Shown piece after piece: positions 57,718 to 64,000 of a stretch of 64,000 nucleotides of DNA. This stretch comes from JBOHWJ01 sp050736615 (lineage in GTDB: Bacteria; Desulfobacterota; Binatia; Binatales; Binataceae): contig JBOHWL010000123.1 of NCBI GenBank assembly GCA_050736615.1, forward strand, positions 29,808-93,807, in the 5' to 3' direction. The translations under genes were made by a program, and so were the position numbers. The stretch's first letter is position 1. Each line of letters opens with the position of its first letter. The notes beneath the pieces were generated by a model. That model worked only from the letters and a program-made list of their open reading frames with translations. It had not been told where the DNA came from and did no database searches.

Positions 57718-58833
57718 GTGGTGCCAGCCTTGATAAAGCCTGAAGACCTCGTCCTGCCTTCCGTCGCGGCGCTTAATCCGTATGAACCCGGCAAGCCGAT
57801 CGAGGAGTTGCAACGCGAACTTGGGATCGGCGAGCCGGTCAAGCTTGCCTCCAATGAAAATCCGCTGGGGCCGTCACCGCGCGCGCTCGCCGCGGTGCGC
57901 GCCGCCTTGCCCGAACTCAACCGTTATCCCGATGGCTCGAGTTGGGCGCTGCGCCATAAGATCGCCGCACGTCACGGCGTTGGCGCGGAGTGTATTTTCA
58001 TCGCGGCGGGTTCGGTTGAAGTTCTGAACCTGCTCAGCTTTCTGTTCCTGCGCCCGGGTCTTAACGCGGTTTTTTCCGAGCACGCCTTTGCGATTTATGG
58101 GCTCGCGGCGGCGGCGGCCGGCGGCATCGGCCGCGCGGTGCCGATGAAGGCGGGCTACCATTTCGATCTCGACGCGATCGCGGACGCGATCGACGCCAAC
58201 ACCCGCATCGTCTTTCTGGATAATCCCAACAATCCATGCGGCACAATCTTTCGGCGCTCCCAATGGGAGGCGTTTCTACGCCGCGTGCCCGAGCACGTGG
58301 TGATCGTCGCCGACGAGGCCTATTTCGAGTTCGTGCGCGATCCCGGCTATCCGGATTCGCTGCGCTACCATGACGACGCGCGCATGATCGTAACGATGCG
58401 CACCTTTTCCAAAATTTTCGGCCTGGCCGGCCTGCGCGTCGGTTACGCCGTGGCGCGTCCGGAACTGGTGCGCCTGCTCAACAACGTGCGCCAGCCGTTT
58501 AACGTCACTTCGCTCGGGCAGACCGCCGTGATGGCGGCGTTGGACGACGAGGACCATGTGCGCGACACCCTGCGCGTTAACGCCGAGGGCATGACTTATC
58601 TCGAACGCGAGTTCCAGCGGCTCGGGATCGGCTACGTGTCGAGTCATGCCAACTTCATCTTGGCCGACGTCGGCGACGGCCGCACGGTGTTTGATCGGCT
58701 GCTTCATCTGGGCGTGATTGTGCGGCCGATGGGCGGCTACAAGCTGCCGCGCCATGTGCGGATAAGCGTGGGGCTGGCGGAGGAAAATCGCCGGCTGGTG
58801 GTCGCGCTCGAACAAGTGATGACGACGCGCTAG
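57718..58833 (+). CDS. hisC: HisC-like aminotransferase (aromatic/histidinol-phosphate)
   Basis: A 371-residue PLP enzyme. It has KLASNENPLGPSPRAL, NPNNPCG, VADEAYFEFV and TFSKIFGLAGLRVGYAVA, with PLP-binding Lys232. Family members are histidinol-phosphate aminotransferases; here the neighbours are pheA and tyrA, so a role as aromatic amino-acid aminotransferase is more likely than in the his pathway (inference from context). GTG 57718 is the start used; the first similarity begins soon after. The last bases of the gene and the stop (58831-58833) enter the left end of a repeat relic. Confidence 0.88.
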   Translation: MVPALIKPEDLVLPSVAALNPYEPGKPIEELQRELGIGEPVKLASNENPLGPSPRALAAVRAALPELNRYPDGSSWALRHKIAARHGVGAECIFIAAGSVEVLNLLSFLFLRPGLNAVFSEHAFAIYGLAAAAAGGIGRAVPMKAGYHFDLDAIADAIDANTRIVFLDNPNNPCGTIFRRSQWEAFLRRVPEHVVIVADEAYFEFVRDPGYPDSLRYHDDARMIVTMRTFSKIFGLAGLRVGYAVARPELVRLLNNVRQPFNVTSLGQTAVMAALDDEDHVRDTLRVNAEGMTYLEREFQRLGIGYVSSHANFILADVGDGRTVFDRLLHLGVIVRPMGGYKLPRHVRISVGLAEENRRLVVALEQVMTTR

Positions 58834-58889
58834 GAAAGCTCCGCACAATCGGAAGATGCTGTCATTCTTCACCGCGTTCAGGAATGATA
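58832..58889. repeat. Relic of the palindromic repeat at the hisC stop
   Basis: TAGGAAAGCTCCGCACAATC (58831-58850) matches the outer end of the repeat family and provides the hisC stop codon. GTCATTCTTC (58860) and the near-mirror GTTCAGGAATGATAC (58876-58890) are the compressed inner arms; the centre is deleted. Confidence 0.55.
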
Positions 58890-59011
58890 CAAGGATTTAT
58901 CAAAGTTTCCCTGGCCGATTTCGCCGGCGCCGCGAGTTTCGTCCGCCATTTCCGCTCGGCGCGCTGGCGTTGCCTTCGCCGATGTGCTACGTTTGTTTTT
59001 CTACTCACCGA

Positions 59012-59875
59012 ATGGTCCCGCTGTTCAGGCAAATCACCATCTGCGGAGTCGGCCTTATCGGCGGCTCGTTGGCGCTCAACGTGCGCGCGGCCGGTTTGGC
59101 CGAGCGTATCGTTGGCTTTGGACGTACGCGCTCCAATCTGGAAGTCGCGCGCGCACGCGGTCTGGCCGACGCGTTGACCGACAACGCGGCGACGGCGGCA
59201 CGCGGCGCCGACCTCGTGGTGCTGGCGACCCCGATCATGAGCTTCACGCCAGTATTGCGCGCGATGATCCCGTATCTGCCCGAGGAGGCGTTGATAACCG
59301 ACGTTGGCAGCGTCAAGGGCTGGGTGGTGCGCGAACTGGAAGCGCTGCTGGGACCGGGCATGGCGCTGGTTGGAGCGCATCCGATCGCCGGCAAGGAGAC
59401 CACCGGCGCGGCGGCGGCCGACGCCGCCCTGTTTGCCGGCCGCCGCGTGATCGTGACGCCGTCGGCGCGCAGCACGCCCGCGGCGGTGGAAAAAATTGAA
59501 ACGCTGTGGCGTGCCACCGGCGCACGAGTGGAACGGATGACCCCGGAGTTGCACGACGCGCTGCTGGCGCGTGCGAGCCATCTGCCGCAATTGGCCGCCA
59601 GCGCGCTGGCGGCGGCGCTTGATGAGGAGCGCGTGGAGGGACGCTGGGCGGCCGAATACGGCGCCGGCGGTCTGCGCGACACCACGCGTATCGCGGCTTC
59701 TTCGGCCGCGATGTGGCGCGACATTTGCTTGACCAATCGTGAAGCACTAAGGGCGGCGGCGCGGCTGTTTCGCGGCGTCTTCGAAGAATTCGAACGGGCG
59801 CTGGACGAGAGCGACGGCGAGGCGCTGCGCGCGCTGTTCGAGCGTGGGCGCGCGATGCGGGAGCGGCTCCCATGA
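59012..59875 (+). CDS. tyrA: Prephenate/arogenate dehydrogenase
   Basis: NAD-dependent dehydrogenase of tyrosine synthesis. From ATG 59012 it has 287 residues. The Rossmann motif GVGLIGGSLALNVR is at the N-terminus. ITDVGSVKG, LVGAHPIAGKETTG and GLRDTTRIAASSAAMWRDIC are TyrA signatures. ATG 58982 is an alternative start. The gene comes after hisC and overlaps cmk by 4 nt. Normally aroA lies between tyrA and cmk in this supra-operon; it is absent. Confidence 0.9.
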   Translation: MVPLFRQITICGVGLIGGSLALNVRAAGLAERIVGFGRTRSNLEVARARGLADALTDNAATAARGADLVVLATPIMSFTPVLRAMIPYLPEEALITDVGSVKGWVVRELEALLGPGMALVGAHPIAGKETTGAAAADAALFAGRRVIVTPSARSTPAAVEKIETLWRATGARVERMTPELHDALLARASHLPQLAASALAAALDEERVEGRWAAEYGAGGLRDTTRIAASSAAMWRDICLTNREALRAAARLFRGVFEEFERALDESDGEALRALFERGRAMRERLP

Positions 59876-60585
59876 CGATGCGGCGGTCACGGCCGGTAAT
59901 CGCGATCGACGGTCCGGTGGGCGCGGGCAAATCGACCGTGGCGGGCGAGCTGGCGCGCCGCCTGGATTTTGCCTATGTCAACACCGGCGCGATGTACCGG
60001 GCGGTGGCGGTCGCGGCACGCGCGGCCGGCGTGCGTCCCGGCGACGTCGCCGAGGCCGAACTGGAAGCGGCGATGGCGCCGTTGCTGGATGAAATCGTGA
60101 TTACATTTGATGGTGAGCGCGTGAAACTTGAGGGACGCGATATCACCATGGAAATCAGCCAGCCGGAAATCAGCGACCTGGCTTCGCGGCTGTCGGCGCT
60201 GGGGGTGGTGCGCGCGCGGATGCGCGCGTTGCAGCGCGCGGCGGGTGAGGCGGGTGGCGTGGTGATGGAAGGCCGCGATATCGGCACGGCGGTGTTTCCC
60301 GACGCGGAAATAAAATTTTTTCTCGACGCGCACATCGACGTGCGCGCGCGGCGGCGATGGGCGGAGTTGCGGGCGCACGGCTCCGCGTTGACATTCGCAC
60401 AGGTGCGCGAGCAATTACGCGAACGCGACCAGCGCGATCAGCAGCGCCCACTGGCGCCGCTGCGCCGGGCCGCGGACGCCGTCGTGATCGATTCGAGCGC
60501 GCTTGAGGCCGCGCGGGTGGTCGATGTGATGAAAGCCCGCGTGGACGCGGCTTCGCGCGTTTTACAGGGCTTGAAACGTGGGTAG
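59872..60585 (+). CDS. cmk: Cytidylate kinase
   Basis: Phosphorylates CMP and dCMP. 237 residues. P-loop IDGPVGAGKSTVA (about 12-24), then LDFAYVNTGAMYRAVA, EGRDIGTAVFPDAEIKFFLDAH and RDQRDQQRPLAPLRRAADA, all conserved. It overlaps tyrA by 4 nt. It precedes rpsA at 53 nt, a widely conserved pair. Confidence 0.93.
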   Translation: MTMRRSRPVIAIDGPVGAGKSTVAGELARRLDFAYVNTGAMYRAVAVAARAAGVRPGDVAEAELEAAMAPLLDEIVITFDGERVKLEGRDITMEISQPEISDLASRLSALGVVRARMRALQRAAGEAGGVVMEGRDIGTAVFPDAEIKFFLDAHIDVRARRRWAELRAHGSALTFAQVREQLRERDQRDQQRPLAPLRRAADAVVIDSSALEAARVVDVMKARVDAASRVLQGLKRG

Positions 60586-60638
60586 CTCCCTTGTATGGAT
60601 TGCAGTAGCCTCGATGGCCTTTCGGAAGGTTCCACTAA

Positions 60639-62387
60639 ATGGAGAAAGAGTTGTCTGATAAAGCGAACGGAGGAATGAATGATTTCGAGTCGCTGATGGA
60701 ACAGAGCCTGCGCGCCCCGCGCCCGGGTGATGTGCTTACCGGCGTAGTGCTGCTCATCACACGCGATAACGTCATCATTGACATTAACTACAAGTGCGAA
60801 GGCCAGGTGCCGCTCGCCGAGTTCCTGGACCACGAGGGTAAAGTCGCGGTCAAGGAAGGCGACGAGGTCGACGTTTATTTCGAAGGCACTGAAACCGACA
60901 ACGGCACGGTAGAGTTGTCGCACGCCAAGGCCGAGAAATTCAAAATCTGGCGTGAACTCGAGCACGCATTCCAGAGCGAAACCGCGGTTGAAGGTGTCAT
61001 CCTGGGCAAAGTCAAAGGCGGCCTGCAGGTCGATATCGGCGTGCCCGCATTCCTGCCCGGTTCGCATGTCGATCTGCGGCCGGCGCGTAATCTTGACCGT
61101 TACGTCGGCCAGCGCGGCCGCTTCCAGATACTCAAGTTCAATCGCGCGCGCGGCAACGTCGTGGTCTCGCGCCGCAGCGTGATCGAACGCGAGCGAGCTT
61201 CGCTCAAGGAGCAGACGCTCACGGTGCTGGAAGAGGGCGTGATCCTCGAAGGTACGGTCAAGAATATCACCGACTACGGCGCCTTCGTCGATCTCGGCGG
61301 CATTGATGGACTTCTGCATATCACCGATATGTCATGGGGGCGTCTGCAGCATCCCTCCGAGGTGCTCAAGGTTGGCGACAAGGTCAAGGTGGTCGTGCTC
61401 AAGTATGACGCCGCGCGTGAGCGGGTCTCGCTCGGGATGAAGCAGATCATGACCGACCCGTGGACCAAGGCGGCCGAGAATTATCCGGCCGGCGCGCGCT
61501 TCCGCGGCAAAGTGGTGAGCGTCACTGATTATGGCGCCTTCGTGGAGCTGGAAAAAGGCATTGAGGGCTTGATCCACGTTTCGGAAATGACGTGGAGCAA
61601 ACGCGCGGTCCATCCCTCGAAAGTGGTCAACGTCGGGGATACGGTCGAAGTGCAGGTGCTGGGGGTGGATGAGGCCAATCGGCGCATCTCGCTGGGCTTG
61701 AAGCAAACCGAGCCCAATCCCTGGGAAGCTCTTGCCGGGCGTCATCCGATCGGCAGCACTATCAACGGTAAGGTCAAATCGATTACCGACTTTGGCGCCT
61801 TTGTCGAGATCGAGCCGGGGATTGACGGGCTGGTGCACATCTCGGATTTGTCGTGGACCAAAAAAGTGCGCCATCCTTCCGAGATTTACAAAAAGGGCGA
61901 CGAGGTCGAGGCGGTGGTGCTGGGCATCGAAGTCGAGAACGAACGCGTCAGCCTCGGCATCAAGCAGTTGCTGCCTGATCCCTGGACGACCGTGTCGCAG
62001 CGCTATCCACTCAACAGCCGCGTTGCCGGCAACGTCAGTTCAGTGGCCGACTTCGGAGTGTTCGTCGAGCTGGAGGAAGGCATCGAGGGCCTGATCCATA
62101 TTTCCCAGCTTAGTAATGAACGGGTGGACAAGCCCTCGAATCTGTTCAAGGTCGGGGACCATGTCGACGCGCTGGTGGTGCAGGTCGATACCAAGGAACG
62201 GCGCATCGGATTATCCATCAAGGCCTTGCGACAGCATGAAGAGCGCGAGGAGATGCAGGCGTATCTCAAGCGCGAGCATGAGGCCGCGCGGTTTTCGATG
62301 GAGGACATTCTCAACGAGGAATTACGGCTTGATCGCGACGACAGCGAGCGGCGGGCCTCACGCGGGGGGCGTGGCCGGGATCACTGA
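60639..62387 (+). CDS. rpsA: 30S ribosomal protein S1
   Basis: RNA-binding ribosomal protein needed to load most mRNAs. The 582 residues have six S1 (OB) domains, beginning near residues 30, 117, 203, 289, 375 and 463. The recurring motif 'G.V..I.DFGAFVE...G.DGL.HISD.S' is obvious. The C-terminal about 50 residues form an acidic/basic tail (EREEMQAYLKREHEAARF, SERRASRGGRGRDH). The first 25 residues are a short N-terminal extension. Sits between cmk and an integration host factor-like gene, the common arrangement. Confidence 0.95.
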   Translation: MEKELSDKANGGMNDFESLMEQSLRAPRPGDVLTGVVLLITRDNVIIDINYKCEGQVPLAEFLDHEGKVAVKEGDEVDVYFEGTETDNGTVELSHAKAEKFKIWRELEHAFQSETAVEGVILGKVKGGLQVDIGVPAFLPGSHVDLRPARNLDRYVGQRGRFQILKFNRARGNVVVSRRSVIERERASLKEQTLTVLEEGVILEGTVKNITDYGAFVDLGGIDGLLHITDMSWGRLQHPSEVLKVGDKVKVVVLKYDAARERVSLGMKQIMTDPWTKAAENYPAGARFRGKVVSVTDYGAFVELEKGIEGLIHVSEMTWSKRAVHPSKVVNVGDTVEVQVLGVDEANRRISLGLKQTEPNPWEALAGRHPIGSTINGKVKSITDFGAFVEIEPGIDGLVHISDLSWTKKVRHPSEIYKKGDEVEAVVLGIEVENERVSLGIKQLLPDPWTTVSQRYPLNSRVAGNVSSVADFGVFVELEEGIEGLIHISQLSNERVDKPSNLFKVGDHVDALVVQVDTKERRIGLSIKALRQHEEREEMQAYLKREHEAARFSMEDILNEELRLDRDDSERRASRGGRGRDH

Positions 62388-62602
62388 GATTAGCGCGACG
62401 CGCGCACGCCAATGAAGCGAATCGACGCGCGCGGGAGCGAATTCACCGGCGGCATCCAGGGATCATGAGTCCGCGGCGTGCGGTTAGATTATGATGGAAC
62501 GCGCGAGCCGGGATGTTTGGATTCATAGGCGGCTCGCGGACGCGATTGGGGTTGTTTCGCCGCGCGGTTCCGCGCGGCGACAAGAGGAGTGTCAGTGGGG
62601 CG
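62388..62602. other. Intergenic region upstream of the IHF-like gene
   Basis: 215 nt without a supported gene. GAGGAGT at 62584-62590 is about 12 nt from ATG 62603, a plausible if distant ribosome binding site. No repeat of the palindromic family was found. Confidence 0.35.
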
Positions 62603-62911
62603 ATGACCAAGCGGGGGATTATCGAAGAGTTGCTCGCGCGCCAAAATGGCTTTTCGCATCGCCAATCCGAGACCACGGTCAACGCCATGTTTGACGCGAT
62701 GGCGGCGGTGCTGGCGCGTGGCGAACGGATCGAGATTCGGGGCTTTGGCAGCTTTGATACCAGGCAGCGGCAGGCGCGGCGCGGACGCAATCCGCGCACC
62801 GGCGCGCTGGTGGCCGTGGAGGCCAAACGGGTTCCGTTCTTCCGCGCCGGCAAAGAGCTTAGAGTAGAGGTTAATGGCGCGGCGGAAACCCCGCGAGCGC
62901 GTTCGGCCTGA
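62603..62911 (+). CDS. ihfB: Integration host factor beta / HU-family DNA-binding protein
   Basis: A 102-residue DNABII protein. MTKRGIIEELLARQNGFSHRQSETTVNAMFDAMAAVLARGERIEIRGFGSF, and GRNPRTGALVAVEAKRVPFFRAGKEL with the DNA-intercalating Pro in the GRNPRTG arm. The order rpsA-ihfB agrees with an IHF-beta identity rather than HU. The frame is open further upstream with no similarity. Its 3-prime end overlaps the next gene by about 38 nt. Confidence 0.85.
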   Translation: MTKRGIIEELLARQNGFSHRQSETTVNAMFDAMAAVLARGERIEIRGFGSFDTRQRQARRGRNPRTGALVAVEAKRVPFFRAGKELRVEVNGAAETPRARSA

Positions 62912-63440
62912 AGTGCCGGCCGCGCCGTGGGCGCCGCCACGATTGTGGGCGCCGTGGCGTTCAATTTATATCAACGCCGCGCGCCACGGTCCCGGTCGGT
63001 GCATTTTCTGCTTCGGCAGGCTTGCCTCAAGCGGACGCCGAAAGCGTTTCGTGTTGCATGCCGACCCGCTCGCCAGTGTGATGCTCAACCGTTATCCGTA
63101 CAATTCCGGCCATCTGATGATCGCCCCGCGCCGTCATGTCGCGAGTCCCGAATTGCTTGAGCGCGACGAACGCATTGTAATAGGCGAATTGATGGCGTTG
63201 GCGGTGGAACGCCTGCGCACGGCGATGAAGCCGGCCGGGCTCAATCTGGGAGCAAACCTGGGCCGCGCGGCGGGGGCGGGCTTCGCCGATCATATGCACT
63301 GGCATCTGGTGCCACGCTGGGAGGGCGACACCAACTTCATGCCGGTAATCGGTTCAACCCGCGTGCTCTCGCAGCATCTGGAGGAAACCTTCGCGCTGCT
63401 CGAGCCGCTTTTCAAAGCGATCGGTGGTACTTTATCCTAG
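62874..63440 (+). CDS. HIT-family hydrolase (Ap4A phosphorylase-like)
   Basis: A 188-residue HIT protein. The active-site triad HMHWHLVPRW (about 140-149) is intact. The LWAPWRSIYI segment near the N-terminus and FCFGRL with paired cysteines resemble the HIT subgroup sometimes named diadenosine tetraphosphate (Ap4A) phosphorylase/hydrolase. It would act on nucleotide phosphates or adenylates. It overlaps the ihfB end, so it is translationally coupled. Confidence 0.85.
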   Translation: MARRKPRERVRPEVPAAPWAPPRLWAPWRSIYINAARHGPGRCIFCFGRLASSGRRKRFVLHADPLASVMLNRYPYNSGHLMIAPRRHVASPELLERDERIVIGELMALAVERLRTAMKPAGLNLGANLGRAAGAGFADHMHWHLVPRWEGDTNFMPVIGSTRVLSQHLEETFALLEPLFKAIGGTLS

Positions 63441-63505
63441 ATAGTGCCAATTCTGGATCATCGCTCTATCCTGGAAAAACTCCGACGATCGTCGCGGCGT
63501 CTGTC

Positions 63506-64000
63506 ATGGATCAAAGTCTTCTGAAACTTGCCACATTGGGACAGCTCAAGCGCGCAGGTTACTTCGGTAAGCCGGTGCGGATGGAAATGCGCGAGAATTT
63601 GCTCGGCCTGCTGCGCGCCAAGCAGCGTATCCTGCCGGGTATCGTGGGCTACGACGAGACCGTGCTGCCGGAGATCGAAAACGGCGTGCTCGCCGGTCAT
63701 CACATGATCTTGCTGGGCGAGCGGGGACAGGCCAAATCCCGCCTGATCCGCGCGCTGGCGTTATTGCTCGACGAGTATGTCCCGGCTGTTGCGGAGTGCG
63801 AGATCAATGACGAACCGTACGCGCCGATTTGCGCGCGATGCAAGCGGATGGCCAAAGAGCACGGTGATGAACTGCCGATAAGCTGGATCGGGCGCGATCA
63901 GCGCTATAGCGAAAAGCTGGCGACGCCCGATGTCTCGGTGGCGGACCTGATCGGTGAAATCGATCCGATCAAAGTGGCGGAAGGCCGCTACCTGGCCGAT
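63506..64000 (+). CDS. Magnesium-chelatase-type AAA ATPase, N-terminal part
   Basis: Reading frame from ATG 63506 to the right edge: 165 residues, C-terminus outside the window. It starts MDQSLLKLATLGQLKRAGYF. The Walker A region is GERGQAKSRLIRALA, a chelatase/MoxR-like variant, preceded by a hydrophobic strand (HHMILLGERGQ). DEPYAPICARCKRM with paired cysteines and TPDVSVADLIGEIDPIKVAEGRYLAD match Mg-chelatase ChlI-like ATPases. The HIT gene precedes it on the same strand. Confidence 0.8.
   Translation, partial: MDQSLLKLATLGQLKRAGYFGKPVRMEMRENLLGLLRAKQRILPGIVGYDETVLPEIENGVLAGHHMILLGERGQAKSRLIRALALLLDEYVPAVAECEINDEPYAPICARCKRMAKEHGDELPISWIGRDQRYSEKLATPDVSVADLIGEIDPIKVAEGRYLAD

Noticed and set aside
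1..64000. CRISPR arrays, tRNA and rRNA genes
   Set aside because: No regularly spaced direct repeats, cloverleaf or rRNA-like sequence was seen. A tRNAscan or Rfam search would be decisive.

Overview
The window reads as chromosomal DNA of a GC-rich Gram-negative bacterium. The translation-operon order, the NHL/Thr-Pro secreted protein, and the many flavin-dependent LLM oxidoreductases, metal-dependent amidohydrolases and thiolase/DUF35 genes fit the Deltaproteobacteria-like radiation, and Binatota (Candidatus Binatus relatives) best by style. That placement is inferred from gene content and was not tested by a search. No tRNA, rRNA or CRISPR array was seen.

Region 1 (1-19015) is a transcription/translation cluster: rimP-nusA-ylxR-infB-ylxP-rbfA-truB, then rpsO-pnp and an M16 peptidase. 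Between truB and rpsO lies about 7 kb of unrelated accessory DNA: a membrane cytochrome b/molybdopterin oxidoreductase fusion, a CocE-type hydrolase, an SMP-30-like propeller protein, an AT-richer solitary HEPN-domain gene and a small His-rich lipoprotein.

Region 2 (19016-31225) is an accessory and cell-envelope region. It holds a secreted protein that appears to carry two tandem six-bladed NHL propellers, a VOC protein with an alpha/beta hydrolase, two tandem paralogous lipoproteins, two further unrelated lipoproteins, a hotdog thioesterase, an epoxide hydrolase and a YqeY protein.

Region 3 (31226-34373) is the most unusual part. A methyltransferase gene is followed by a two-gene, opposite-strand cassette that looks like a HYD1-type ADP-ribosyltransferase toxin and its immunity protein. 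After it comes a diverged second copy of the methyltransferase 3-prime end, then a VapBC toxin-antitoxin pair with its own recognisable promoter.

Region 4 (34374-49181) is catabolic: an LLM monooxygenase plus hydrolase, two tandem amidohydrolases, an acyl-CoA ligase, an amidase with a neighbouring amidase remnant, a fumarylacetoacetase-family enzyme, and an HMG-CoA-synthase-like/DUF35 fusion next to an SCP-x thiolase. Together they suggest breakdown of aromatic or cyclic acids and amides by way of CoA esters.

Region 5 (49182-64000) has a HEPN-like gene, an ArsC-like protein, a Phd/VapC pair and rpmB, then a long housekeeping run: mutL-miaA-accA-pheA-hisC-tyrA-cmk-rpsA-ihfB-HIT-AAA ATPase. 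This is the familiar aromatic-amino-acid/cmk/rpsA supra-operon but without aroA.

Scattered through the intergenic regions are two repeat families. One is a 90-220 bp palindromic, MITE-like element with ends resembling TAGGAAGCTCTGCACAAG and an inner TCATTCTGA...TCAGAATGA palindrome; a piece of it also seems to lie inside the amidase gene. The other is a group of short GC-rich REP-like hairpins of CTCCCCCG/CGGGGGAG type.
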